A DNA stretch of 64,000 nucleotides from JAVHYG01 sp040390025 (GCA_040390025.1 JAZJZD010000017.1:1-64000); one strand, 5' to 3'. Counted from the stretch's first letter, positions 52,881-61,506 are shown. The notes: generated by a model not told the origin, from the letters alone. Numbers and translations are program-made.

Positions 52881-54212
52881 GTGAAATTATCAGCACTCGC
52901 ATCCATTCTTCAAGGGCAGTTAATTGGTCAAGATGTTAGCTTTACGTCGGTTAGCCTGGATTCACGATCAATTAAGCCTGATGCGCTGTTTGTAGCTATT
53001 TCTGGTGAGAAGTTTGATGGCCATACCTTTATTGAACAAGCTAAAAATCTTGGTGCCGTTGCGGCATTGGTCGAGCAGCCGATTTTATCTAAACTTCCTT
53101 TAGTTCAAGTAAAGGACACACGAAAAGCGCTGGGTCAATTAGCTTGTGCGCATAGGGAGCAATTTTCTATCCCTGTTATTGCATTGACAGGAAGTTGTGG
53201 AAAAACAACAACCAAAGAAATGTTGCGCGCTATTTTAAGTGAGTGTGGTCCCGTATTGGCAAGCAGTAAAAACTTTAATAATGATATTGGTGTACCTTTA
53301 ACTTTACTCGAGTTAACAGCGCAGCATCGCTTTGCAGTGATTGAAATGGGCGCTAATCATCTTCAAGAAATTGCTTATTTAAGCCACATCACAAAACCGG
53401 ATATTGCTTTAATAACTAATATTGCGGCCGCGCATTTAGAAGGGTTTGGTTCAATTGAAAAAGTAGCTGAGGCGAAATCTGAAATTTTTTTGGGCTTACC
53501 ATCGATAGGTGGTATAGCGGTTATTAATGCCTCTGATCGTTTTGAGAAGTCTTGGCAAGGTCGTTTAGCGTCGCACCGTGTTATTCATTTTGGTTTAGGA
53601 GCTGAATTTTCAGCGAACCAGATTCATTTGGATTCGCAAGCAAGAGTAAAGTTTACGCTGATGACGCCGCAAGGAGAAATAGCGATCCAGCTTGCATTAC
53701 CGGGCCAGCATAATTTACTTAATGCGCTTGCCGCCGCTGCGGTTGCAAGCCAAGTAGGTGCTTCGCTAGAGCAAATTAAGGCCGGTTTGGAGAAAATGGC
53801 GGGCGTGTCAGGAAGATTAATGCTATTACAAAGCAAAAACGGTGCAACTATTATCGATGACACCTACAATGCGAGTCCGAGTTCCGTGAAGGCGGCTTTA
53901 GAATTATTGGCGCATTATCCGGGACAACGTATTTTTGTTATGGGTGATATGGGAGAGCTGGGCAATAATGCTAATTACTATCATCAGCAAATAGGTCAAC
54001 TGGCAAAGGAATTGGGGATTGAACATGTGTATACTTGCGGTGAATTAACAGCCTTAACCGTACAAGCTTTCGGACCTTTAGGAAAACACTATTCGAGTCA
54101 AGAAGCTTTAATTCAGGCGCTGAAGCCTTTGTTGCACAAGAACGTGAATGTACTCATTAAAGGATCGCGTACTGCAAAAATGGAAAAGGTAGTCGCTGCT
54201 TTAATTCATTAA
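52881..54212 (+). CDS. murF: UDP-MurNAc-tripeptide D-Ala-D-Ala ligase
   Basis: Adds D-Ala-D-Ala to complete the UDP-MurNAc pentapeptide. I set the start at GTG 52881 (MKLSALASILQGQL), which fits the family N-terminus; an upstream TTG at 52863 would add six residues. It has 443 residues. The ATP loop is ALTGSCGKTTTKEML, followed by SSKNFNNDIGVPLTLLEL, IEMGANHLQEIAYLSHI, TNIAAAHLEGFGSIE and DDTYNASPSSVKAALE. The mraY gene follows 73 bp later, with a family 2 repeat between the two. Confidence 0.96.
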   Translation: MKLSALASILQGQLIGQDVSFTSVSLDSRSIKPDALFVAISGEKFDGHTFIEQAKNLGAVAALVEQPILSKLPLVQVKDTRKALGQLACAHREQFSIPVIALTGSCGKTTTKEMLRAILSECGPVLASSKNFNNDIGVPLTLLELTAQHRFAVIEMGANHLQEIAYLSHITKPDIALITNIAAAHLEGFGSIEKVAEAKSEIFLGLPSIGGIAVINASDRFEKSWQGRLASHRVIHFGLGAEFSANQIHLDSQARVKFTLMTPQGEIAIQLALPGQHNLLNALAAAAVASQVGASLEQIKAGLEKMAGVSGRLMLLQSKNGATIIDDTYNASPSSVKAALELLAHYPGQRIFVMGDMGELGNNANYYHQQIGQLAKELGIEHVYTCGELTALTVQAFGPLGKHYSSQEALIQALKPLLHKNVNVLIKGSRTAKMEKVVAALIH

Positions 54213-54222
54213 AATGCCTATT

Positions 54223-54250
54223 ATATACCGCTCGTACTTGAAGATGCGAA
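54223..54250. repeat. short intergenic repeat, family 2, copy C (28 bp exact)
   Basis: Exact match to 7664-7691 (starts ATATACCGCTCGTACTTG). It lies 10 bp after the murF stop; the second arm of the palindrome is missing here, so it is a partial copy. Confidence 0.75.
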
Positions 54251-54285
54251 ATTTTTAAATCCACAGCTTGGAGAAAATAAAACAC

Positions 54286-55368
54286 ATGTTATTGTGGCTA
54301 ACTGAATTTTTATCGAACTTCTATCGTGCTTTTCATGTTTTCCAATATTTAACCTTGCGTGCTATTTTAGCGAGTTTAACTGCTTTTTTGATTTCACTTT
54401 TGTTAGGCCCGAAACTTATACGATCTTTAAGTTATCATCAGTTGGGTCAGCCTATTCGTGGTGATGGTCCGCAAACGCATTTAAACAAAGCCGGAACGCC
54501 TACTATGGGCGGTGCATTAATTTTGATTGCCATTGTGTTGACTACTTTACTATGGGCTAATCTTAATAACCGCATGATTTGGATAGCTTTAACGGCTATT
54601 GTTGGATTTGGTCTGATTGGATTTGTTGATGATTATCTCAAACTTATTTTAAAGAATCCAAGGGGACTTGCTCCTCGCTGGAAATATTTTTGGCAATCTT
54701 TATTAGGTTTAGGTATTGCTATCTTTCTTTATAGAAGTGCGCAGCTTCCTATTGAAACACAATTAGTTATTCCTTTTTTTAAAAATTGGCTAATCCCTCT
54801 CGGTATTTTTTATATTCCTTGGGTTTATTTGGTGATTGTAGGGAGTAGTAATGCCGTTAATTTAACGGATGGTTTGGATGGCCTTGCGATCTTACCGACT
54901 GTATTAGTCGGTGGTGCTTTAGGTATTTTTGCTTATCTCACCGGTAATATGACTTACGCAAAATATTTAGCTATTCCTTTTGTGCCGGGTGCAGGAGAAA
55001 TGGTTGTTATTTGTGGTGCTATTGTCGGCGCAGGTTTAGGCTTTCTGTGGTTTAACACGTATCCTGCACAAATATTTATGGGCGATGTGGGTGCCTTAGG
55101 TTTAGGCGCGGCTTTAGGTTGTATTGCTGTTATTGTCAGACAAGAATTAGTATTGCTGATCATGGGGGGCGTTTTTGTTTTAGAAACTGTTTCTGTGATA
55201 CTTCAAGTCATTTCATTTAAATTGACGGGTAAGCGTATTTTTCGGATGGCGCCTATTCACCATCATTTTGAATTAAAAGGGTGGCCTGAACCACGTGTCA
55301 TTGTTCGGTTTTGGATTATTACGGTTGTATTAGTTTTATTTGGTTTAGCCACCTTGAAGTTACGTTAA
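54286..55368 (+). CDS. mraY: phospho-MurNAc-pentapeptide transferase MraY
   Basis: Makes lipid I from UDP-MurNAc-pentapeptide and undecaprenyl phosphate in the inner membrane. I set the start at ATG 54286 (MLLWLTEFLSNFYRAFHVFQ), giving 360 residues as in E. coli; a TTG at 54268 would add six. Ten membrane segments. Motifs: KAGTPTMGGALIL, FVDDYLK with the two conserved aspartates, NLTDGLDGLA, FNTYPAQIFMGDVGALGLGA and APIHHHFELKGWPE. It follows murF and precedes hflD rather than murD, so the usual division/cell-wall cluster is only partly kept. Confidence 0.97.
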   Translation: MLLWLTEFLSNFYRAFHVFQYLTLRAILASLTAFLISLLLGPKLIRSLSYHQLGQPIRGDGPQTHLNKAGTPTMGGALILIAIVLTTLLWANLNNRMIWIALTAIVGFGLIGFVDDYLKLILKNPRGLAPRWKYFWQSLLGLGIAIFLYRSAQLPIETQLVIPFFKNWLIPLGIFYIPWVYLVIVGSSNAVNLTDGLDGLAILPTVLVGGALGIFAYLTGNMTYAKYLAIPFVPGAGEMVVICGAIVGAGLGFLWFNTYPAQIFMGDVGALGLGAALGCIAVIVRQELVLLIMGGVFVLETVSVILQVISFKLTGKRIFRMAPIHHHFELKGWPEPRVIVRFWIITVVLVLFGLATLKLR

Positions 55369-55401
55369 ATTGTTTCCTTAGATTTTTAATCAAATTATTT
55401 C

Positions 55402-56037
55402 ATGAAAAAAAATGAAAAAAAAATTGTTGAGCTGAGTTTGGCACTAGCGGGTATTTTTCAATGCGCGGCGCTTGTTAGAGATTTAGCAAGAACAGGGCAG
55501 GCTGAAAATATCGCATTTAATACGAGCATTCAAACCATTTATCAAATTGATGTGGCAAGTGTTGAACAGGTCTATGGAAAAATGTCTGGGTTACATTTGG
55601 GGCTACAAGAATTGATTAATTTACTAGGCTATACAAAAATTACGAGTGATAGGGATATAAGCCGTTATTTAATCGGATTAATGCATTTAGAGCGCAAACT
55701 GACGCGTTCTTCTGAAATAAAACAAACGTTAAGTCGGCGAATTAAACATGCTGTTTCGCAGGCCGATTATTTTTCTTCTTCGCCGCAACTTGTTATTAAT
55801 AGCTTAGCGGATATTTATGTGGCTACATTGGGACGTCTTTCTTTTCGTTTACATGTGGTGGGTCACGGCAAGCATTTAAGCCAGACAGAAATTATTAGCA
55901 AAATACGAGCGGCTTTATTAGCTGGAGTTCGTTCAGCTGTTTTATGGCGACAATTGGGCGGCTCGCGTTGGCAGATTTTTTTAATGCGTAATAAATTGAT
56001 TGGCATAGCAAAACGATTCTTAGAAAAAGCAAAATAA
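55402..56037 (+). CDS. hflD: HflD-like protein (lysogenisation regulator homologue)
   Basis: A 211-residue peripheral membrane protein matching HflD (YcfC): ELSLALAGIFQCAALVRDLA at the start, then NTSIQTIYQIDVASVEQVYG, LGLQELINLLG and RYLIGLMHLERKL, with the C-terminal IRAALLAGVRSAVLWRQLGG and RWQIFLMRNKL. In E. coli HflD counteracts the phage lambda CII protein; its native role is unclear. It is usually next to mnmA and purB; here it follows mraY by 33 bp and is probably co-transcribed. Confidence 0.92.
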   Translation: MKKNEKKIVELSLALAGIFQCAALVRDLARTGQAENIAFNTSIQTIYQIDVASVEQVYGKMSGLHLGLQELINLLGYTKITSDRDISRYLIGLMHLERKLTRSSEIKQTLSRRIKHAVSQADYFSSSPQLVINSLADIYVATLGRLSFRLHVVGHGKHLSQTEIISKIRAALLAGVRSAVLWRQLGGSRWQIFLMRNKLIGIAKRFLEKAK

Positions 56038-56078
56038 TTTTATATTTTGGCTTATCCTTGCTTTGTTAGAAAGTCGTT

Positions 56079-57746
56079 CTAGGTGTTTCTACTGCGTAAG
56101 TAAAAAGTGTCTGAAATAGATTCTTCCAATATTTGAGATGATGGTGTTTTCCAAAATAACAAGCGATCTGCTATTGAGTTACTCTTTAAAGAAACGGCTA
56201 TTTCTACAAAATCTTGTAATTGGCTTCTTCCTAAAATTCCTTTTTCAATTGTTTTAGACCATTTCTTAATTAATAATTGCAATTCCTGACTGGTTTGACT
56301 AATTTCTAAACAATTTAATAAATCTTTGATATTTTTAAGTCTTTTTTCTGATATGCCATATAATTGAATATAGATACAAATAGCCTCATGAATTGATTGG
56401 CGCAGCAAATTTATTCTATTGTCTACTAAGCTTTCTTTTTCTTGATTTGATTGTTCAAAGCAACTGATTACTATGTTACGAACTTTAGGATTTTCAAGTT
56501 TCTCTAACTCATCAATTAAAAGAGTCTCCATCGCTATAATATCTTCCTTGGAAATAAAAATATCAATGCCCGCTATTAATTGATTTAAATTAGTTTTCAG
56601 TTCTTTATTTATTTCCTGCAGCTCGTGGCGTGTAAAAAATGCTATTTTTTCTGATGATTTTAACGATTTATTTTCACCTAAAATAATGAGAAGCTTAATT
56701 TTATGGCTCAAATTAAGTAAATCGCTTGGCTTGACTAAATCTATATAGATATTTCTTATTTTTTCACTTACTTCATTTAGGGAAATGCGTAGATTAGGCG
56801 ACAAGAGCATTTGATCTATAATAGGTGGTAATATTTGTAATAATTTTTTTTGGTGACTGGCGGCAGTCAATATTTCATCGAAAACCTTTCCCATAAAAAA
56901 AATATCAAATTCTTTATAAATTCTCTCATCTTCGTATAGTGTAATAATAGACTCATTTGAGCCGCATAAAATATCAGCTTCTCCTTCTTTCCGGCTATGG
57001 CCAAAATCCACTATATTAACTTCCGTAGTTAATTTTTCTTCTCCAAAATGGACCATAATATTTTCAGCTTTAATATCTCTATGAACAATTCCCTTACTAT
57101 GTATTAATTCTAAAGAAGATAATAAAGTTAAGAAAAATGTTAGGATTTCTTCACTATTTAATTGGGCAAGACGCCCACTTTTTAAATGTTCTCTAAGCGA
57201 CTTTCCAGGCATTCTCCGCATAAAAATGTAGTTAATTTTCTCCTCTTCATTAAGCTTAATAGTAAGAAGAGGCTTCATCTGCAAATAAGTTAATTCTGAA
57301 CCAATTAGAGCCTCTTTTTTTGCAAGATTCGCTGTATTGTACCGATCAACTTTTTCTATTTTGACAATATTTTTTTCACCTTCTTTTTTTTTAATAACGT
57401 GATTTATAAGCATTAGCGTTATTTCAACAGGAAAAACTTGCGCGAAGTTACCATTACCTAATGGGGTATTACCTATAACTTCATAAAGAAACTCTAGTTT
57501 AGATTCTTCTTCAGCAAACTTTTTAATAGGTTCAGAAGGTCGACAAATTATATCGTGTGTTAACCGAACAATATAATTTTTATTTCCAATTAATACTGAA
57601 ATAGAGCCATTTTTTTTAAAAATCGTTCCGGGACGCATTTGTTGAAGAAGTTTTGCTAAGACTATAGCGGAATCATCTTGCGCTACTAAGCAAGGATTAA
57701 GTGTTTTAGACACTTTTTGAATATTAGTATCGGGCTGTAAAGGCAT
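56079..57746 (-). CDS. eukaryotic-like Ser/Thr protein kinase (555 aa), effector-like
   Basis: All kinase landmarks are visible: Gly-rich loop GNGNFAQVF at about 97-105, Lys129 in NIVKIEK, the alpha-C Glu near 145 (LAKKEALIGSE), hinge IFMRRMPGKSLREHL, the catalytic loop HRDIKAEN with Asp224 and Asn229, and DFG at 247-249 (NIVDFGHSRKEGE). So it should be catalytically active. The N-terminal 90 residues and the C-terminal 260, mainly helical, are not recognised. No signal peptide or membrane segment, unlike the receptor-type PknB kinases, which fits a translocated kinase such as the LegK proteins of Legionella. Target unknown. Divergent from the 57916 gene. Confidence 0.85.
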   Translation of the reverse strand: MPLQPDTNIQKVSKTLNPCLVAQDDSAIVLAKLLQQMRPGTIFKKNGSISVLIGNKNYIVRLTHDIICRPSEPIKKFAEEESKLEFLYEVIGNTPLGNGNFAQVFPVEITLMLINHVIKKKEGEKNIVKIEKVDRYNTANLAKKEALIGSELTYLQMKPLLTIKLNEEEKINYIFMRRMPGKSLREHLKSGRLAQLNSEEILTFFLTLLSSLELIHSKGIVHRDIKAENIMVHFGEEKLTTEVNIVDFGHSRKEGEADILCGSNESIITLYEDERIYKEFDIFFMGKVFDEILTAASHQKKLLQILPPIIDQMLLSPNLRISLNEVSEKIRNIYIDLVKPSDLLNLSHKIKLLIILGENKSLKSSEKIAFFTRHELQEINKELKTNLNQLIAGIDIFISKEDIIAMETLLIDELEKLENPKVRNIVISCFEQSNQEKESLVDNRINLLRQSIHEAICIYIQLYGISEKRLKNIKDLLNCLEISQTSQELQLLIKKWSKTIEKGILGRSQLQDFVEIAVSLKSNSIADRLLFWKTPSSQILEESISDTFYLRSRNT

Positions 57747-57915
57747 CGGCGTTTAATTTTTTATTATTATTATTTAAACAATGATAAACCTATTAAATTA
57801 AGAAAAACTTAGCTTGGTTTAGTTGTACGTAGAAAATTTAATATTTAATTAATAAAGTTTAAGTATAGTTTAATCCTTAAAATAATAATTTTTTATATTA
57901 GCTAGGAAATAGACT
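57747..57915. other. divergent promoter region of the kinase and the 57916 gene
   Basis: AT-rich. It contains the strong box at 57858-57874 for the forward gene. For the kinase only TTAA pairs of imperfect spacing are seen (for example 57837-57853), so its control is unclear. Confidence 0.45.
57858..57874 (+). promoter_or_regulatory. PmrA-type box upstream of the 57916 gene
   Basis: TTTAAG-TATAG-TTTAAT, a perfect YTTAAK-N5-YTTAAK match. AT-rich -10 candidates lie 8-20 bp downstream (TAATAA, TATATT). The start codon is 41 bp from the box. Confidence 0.65.
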
Positions 57916-58170
57916 ATGCAAAAAAAAATGATAGTTGGAAAAAAAGAAATAGAAGAATATGACAATCGCCATCGTGCGGTTTCTCAACAAGAACACCATC
58001 GTAATTTAGCTGCTCGTGAAGCGGCGTCTTGTTTTAATCGTTTTTTGGGGAAAAATAGGGCATATACAGAACTGTGGCAGAGGGAAAATACTGAAGAAAC
58101 TGAAAAAATGCGTAAGGCTTGTGAAAATAAACAAGAGGATTTTTATCGTAATGGATTTGGAAAAAGCTAG
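57916..58170 (+). CDS. small charged hypothetical protein (84 aa), possible effector
   Basis: Not recognised. The product is strongly charged and helical, e.g. KKEIEEYDNRHRAVSQQEHH and NTEETEKMRKACENKQEDFY, with a FNRFLGKNRAYTELWQ core. No signal peptide or membrane segment. TAGGAAA serves as ribosome-binding site. A perfect PmrA-type box 41 bp upstream places it in the same putative regulon as the large effector-like genes, which is the main reason to take it seriously. It is divergent from the kinase gene. Function unknown. Confidence 0.65.
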   Translation: MQKKMIVGKKEIEEYDNRHRAVSQQEHHRNLAAREAASCFNRFLGKNRAYTELWQRENTEETEKMRKACENKQEDFYRNGFGKS

Positions 58171-58530
58171 TGTGATAACTTAGGTGTTCGTTTTCCTAGT
58201 GTCGCAAATAATACATAGAGACGTTTGAGGGTTGGGCTGATTGCTTGAGATGCATCCACTACAAATGCTACATAAACCCTCGGTTAACTGGTTGGACGTT
58301 TTTTTCATCATTCAGCCAGTTATTTTCTTAAAATAAACTTAAAACCTACCTTTAACGTTTCTCCCTAGGCATTAATACCCCATTTTTTTATATTTTAGAC
58401 GAAAATATCGTGTATAGAGGGCTAACTTGTCTGCAGACCTTCTTAAGACCCTCTTAATAATCTACTGCTAGAGTCATGCCATTCAAAGAATAGATAACAA
58501 AAATAATATTTAATTTTAGGCGTGGCTATT
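58171..58530. other. non-coding region upstream of the 58531 gene
   Basis: About 360 bp without a recognisable gene. It holds the PmrA-type box at 58442-58458. GGTTAACTGGTTGG and CAGCCAGTTATT around 58281-58325 form a weak inverted pair near a T-run (GTTTTTTTC) that may terminate the 57916 transcript. Confidence 0.45.
58442..58458 (+). promoter_or_regulatory. PmrA-type box upstream of the 58531 gene
   Basis: CTTAAG-ACCCT-CTTAAT, a perfect YTTAAK-N5-YTTAAK match in less AT-rich surroundings than the others. TAGAGT follows 10 bp downstream. The start codon is 72 bp from the box. Confidence 0.72.
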
Positions 58531-60246
58531 ATGTTTATTAGAGAAGGCTTTAAGCAAGCGCAATATTTTCAAAATACTATTTTGATTACCTTTATAGCGA
58601 ATCCAGTGTTAATTACAGAAGAAGCCTTTAAAGCAAGCTATGCGCTAATGCTACTTTCTTTAGAAGTAGCTGAAAAAGAAAAACCAACTCTTATAAAAAG
58701 AGTATTTGATTCTTTAGATGATAATATCAAAAATACTTTAAGAAAATATGGCGGGTTGCAAAAAATTATTGAAAAATACGGTAAAGATAAAAATTTTTGG
58801 CGTTCTATAATCTGCTTAGATGCTTTCCAAGAAGGAATTTGTGCGGGCCATGCCGCCGTTGATTTGGTTAAAAAACTTGAAAGGCAAAATGGTTGGATAG
58901 AAAAGGAAGATGATTTGTTGCGCATAATGCAATGGAATTTTTATCAAGAGCCAATATCCGATGAATTAATTCTGAGCTTAAAAACTGGGTTTAATAGTCT
59001 TGTATTTAGCTTCGATCTGCAGAGCAATTTAATTTCTGAAGAAGAAGTTAAGTTCTATCGCCAAAATAAAGACGTAAGTGAACCAGAGAATGATCGTTAC
59101 ATTGCTGAAATTGAAAGACTACGTTATTTTCATTTGAATCGTTTATTTTCCGGGTTAGGGTTCATTAGTAAAAATAGTTTAAATAAACTGTTAAATGATT
59201 TATTAATTTACAAACAACCTTTTGGGATATTGATAGGGGCAGAAAAGCACGCCGTTAATATTGTAAAAACCGCAAATGGTTTTATTTCTGCAGATTCTGG
59301 TGGAGACGAATGTTTCATTGATATGAATGACAGAGATTTATCAGGATTAGTAGATTATATTTATTCTTGCTTTCTAGACTCGCATAAACAAAATACTTTA
59401 CTCATGGTTAGTATCAAAGCTTACTCACTTGTGTCTGATAACGGTAATATATTTTTTGATATTAATGATTATTTTATTGCTAAGGATAAGCTGGGACAGA
59501 AAGCAAAAATAAAATTTTCAGAGCGAATACATTGTGAATTGGCTTATGACCCACTTTCACTCATAACCCAGGTTGATAGATTAGCTAAACAGTATTCTGG
59601 ACTTTTAAATGCGGCACTAATAGAAAATAAAGAATATATCGACATTTTTTCCATAAAGGTGGGGACGATATATATAAAAAACTTTTTTGAAAGATTATTT
59701 CTCACAAATCGAAGCCGTTATGGTGCTGAAAATCTAACGGGTTTGTACGAAATTCAATTAGAAATTGCAGAGCAAGCACTATTAGAAAGCACAGAAGCTA
59801 AATTTCAGATTTTTTTAGCCGTGATGAAGCAATGGTCTAAAGAAGCCCCTAGCGCCTACGCGCTTTATTGCACAGCAGTGACAAATGCTATTGGGAGTAT
59901 GGAGCAGGAGGCTAGCAATCGATTATTATCTTTAGTTGCGTTAATTCCAGGTAAAAAAGAGGTAACTCATTCTAAAAGACCCATTGATGAAGCTGCAAAA
60001 GGTGAGTCTCAGTTGAAAAAAAGTAAGTTGGAGAATACGATGGGCAAGGAAATTTTTTCTGTTCATGAGATGAGTCAAACGCCACCTCCGCCTATCGTAC
60101 CTATCTTATCTTCAGATGGGAAATCCGTTGCGTCTTTTTCTTTTACCTTTTTTCAAGAGCCTGGATATACTCAAGCTCAAAAAAACCTTGAAAACAGTGA
60201 AAAAAACGAATATTCAAAAAACCTTCTCTCCAATTACAAGAATTGA
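58531..60246 (+). CDS. predicted papain-like cysteine protease effector (571 aa)
   Basis: Not recognised by overall similarity. I set the start at ATG 58531; a GTG at 58522 is possible. Three spaced residues resemble the catalytic triad of papain-like effector proteases such as the YopT (C58) group: Cys104 in EGICAGHAAVDLV, His240 in GAEKHAVNIVKTANGF and Asp255 in ISADSGGDE. The G-x-C-x-G helix start and the His strand followed by a strand with Asp are the typical layout. The last 110 residues are polar with KRPIDEAAKGESQLKKSK and a PPPP-like proline run. No signal peptide or membrane helix. Strong PmrA-type box upstream. Protease activity is inference. Confidence 0.68.
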   Translation: MFIREGFKQAQYFQNTILITFIANPVLITEEAFKASYALMLLSLEVAEKEKPTLIKRVFDSLDDNIKNTLRKYGGLQKIIEKYGKDKNFWRSIICLDAFQEGICAGHAAVDLVKKLERQNGWIEKEDDLLRIMQWNFYQEPISDELILSLKTGFNSLVFSFDLQSNLISEEEVKFYRQNKDVSEPENDRYIAEIERLRYFHLNRLFSGLGFISKNSLNKLLNDLLIYKQPFGILIGAEKHAVNIVKTANGFISADSGGDECFIDMNDRDLSGLVDYIYSCFLDSHKQNTLLMVSIKAYSLVSDNGNIFFDINDYFIAKDKLGQKAKIKFSERIHCELAYDPLSLITQVDRLAKQYSGLLNAALIENKEYIDIFSIKVGTIYIKNFFERLFLTNRSRYGAENLTGLYEIQLEIAEQALLESTEAKFQIFLAVMKQWSKEAPSAYALYCTAVTNAIGSMEQEASNRLLSLVALIPGKKEVTHSKRPIDEAAKGESQLKKSKLENTMGKEIFSVHEMSQTPPPPIVPILSSDGKSVASFSFTFFQEPGYTQAQKNLENSEKNEYSKNLLSNYKN

Positions 60247-60492
60247 TTCAACACATCTAACACTCATTTCACCGCATTTATTTTAAATGCTTTAAATTTT
60301 TTAACGTATTTTCGCGAGATAATTTACATTACGCTTAGTAATTTAAATTTATTTCGATTTTTTCCCTGAAAAATAGTAGTCATATAATATTTTTTTAAGC
60401 TAAGTACTGTATTTTCCCTCAAGTAATTACAAACAACGTAAAAAAATTTTTTAACTGCCTTAAAACAAGGCTTTAAAATACTTGGAGAAAAT
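60247..60492. other. intergenic region before the adenylation-reductase gene
   Basis: About 245 bp, AT-rich, no gene. CTTAAAA and CTTTAAAAT near 60461-60480 resemble TTAA half-sites but with 7-bp spacing, so they do not fit the PmrA-type pattern. Confidence 0.4.
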
Positions 60493-61506
60493 ATGCGTCT
60501 TTCAGAAAGAGTGTATGACACATTTGTTAGTCATGCTAAAAACCCATTATTTGAGTTCTTTTCTTCATCTTATCCCATAACTCGTTCTGATGAAGTTAGG
60601 CCAACCTTTAATGAAGATTTAGAAAATGCAATTAAAGCTGAGTTGGCTCACTATCCATCCTTAGGTAGCAAAATTGTAACGTATGCGCAAGTATATCCAT
60701 GGGTAATGCATCTTGGTAATAGATTGGAACTTGCCACACAAGCGGGTGATCTTATTGGTTTGTCATTACAAGATCATGCGTTTTGGTATACAGCGGAATT
60801 TAGTATTATAGGATCGCAGCGTGGCGCAGTCGGTTCTTATTCAGGGTGGTCAGCACAAGATATCTTTGATACATGGGCGCTTTCAAATGTATCGTTGGTG
60901 ATTATCGATCAAATGGTTCTTGATAAGCTGATAAAAAGTCAGCTTAAATGGCCTGATACCGTCAAAAAAATCATCCTTATGAGTGATGCCGCGGTTGATT
61001 TGTCTCCGTACGCTGTTTTATTAAGTAAAATTAAATTGGAATCCATTGTAATCGATTATTTTTCTTCACCACAGGTGGATTTAAGAACAGGGCGTAATCA
61101 ATTCCGTGAAGAAATGTTCTCTAATCAATTTGATGAGAATAATACGGCACTTGTTATCTTTACGAGTGGTACCTCTGGAGGCAAACCTAAAGGAATTGCT
61201 TATTCTCACAAAAGGTGGAGTGAAGGCAAACCTAATTTTCGTAATATGGATCCAATGATATCCGTTCACGAACCTTCTTGGTCAACAGGTAAGCATACCA
61301 TGTGGACATCCTTTTTAAGTGGGGGAAAAATTTCTTTTATTCCAAAGCAATCCCATTTATTTGAAATTAATCGTTTAGTTCACCCTGAGCGTGCAGTCTT
61401 TGTTCCTTTCCAAGCTAGGGAACTTTACTCAATGTATCTTGATTTTTTTGAGAAGGAACAAAATAGATTGGCTAGGTATAGCAATAAATGTTCCTTCACT
61501 AGGTGA
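60493..61506 (+). CDS. N-terminal part of adenylation-carrier-reductase enzyme (frameshifted)
   Basis: The first 337 codons of a large enzyme of the carboxylic acid reductase / NRPS-like type. The start ATG 60493 has GGAG 5 bp upstream. It encodes the N-terminal subdomain of an AMP-forming adenylation domain: TYAQVYPWVMHLGNRLELAT, VGSYSGWSAQDIFDTWALSN, the phosphate loop VIFTSGTSGGKPKGIAYSHK at about 222-241, and the substrate-pocket part HEPSWSTGKHTMWTSFLSGG. The frame ends at TGA 61504-61506 in the middle of the domain. The rest continues at once in another frame (61503 onwards), so the gene has a frameshift: a damaged gene, a sequence error or a slip site. No homopolymer is at the junction. 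Confidence 0.85.
   Translation: MRLSERVYDTFVSHAKNPLFEFFSSSYPITRSDEVRPTFNEDLENAIKAELAHYPSLGSKIVTYAQVYPWVMHLGNRLELATQAGDLIGLSLQDHAFWYTAEFSIIGSQRGAVGSYSGWSAQDIFDTWALSNVSLVIIDQMVLDKLIKSQLKWPDTVKKIILMSDAAVDLSPYAVLLSKIKLESIVIDYFSSPQVDLRTGRNQFREEMFSNQFDENNTALVIFTSGTSGGKPKGIAYSHKRWSEGKPNFRNMDPMISVHEPSWSTGKHTMWTSFLSGGKISFIPKQSHLFEINRLVHPERAVFVPFQARELYSMYLDFFEKEQNRLARYSNKCSFTR

Noticed and set aside
57831..57853. TTAA pairs as a PmrA-type box for the kinase gene
   Set aside because: Several TTAA pairs occur here but half-sites or the -10 spacing fit poorly for the reverse direction; in such AT-rich DNA they are expected by chance.
60461..60480. TTAA repeats upstream of the adenylation gene as a PmrA-type box
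   Set aside because: Spacing between half-sites is 7 rather than 5 bases and no matching -10 layout is seen.
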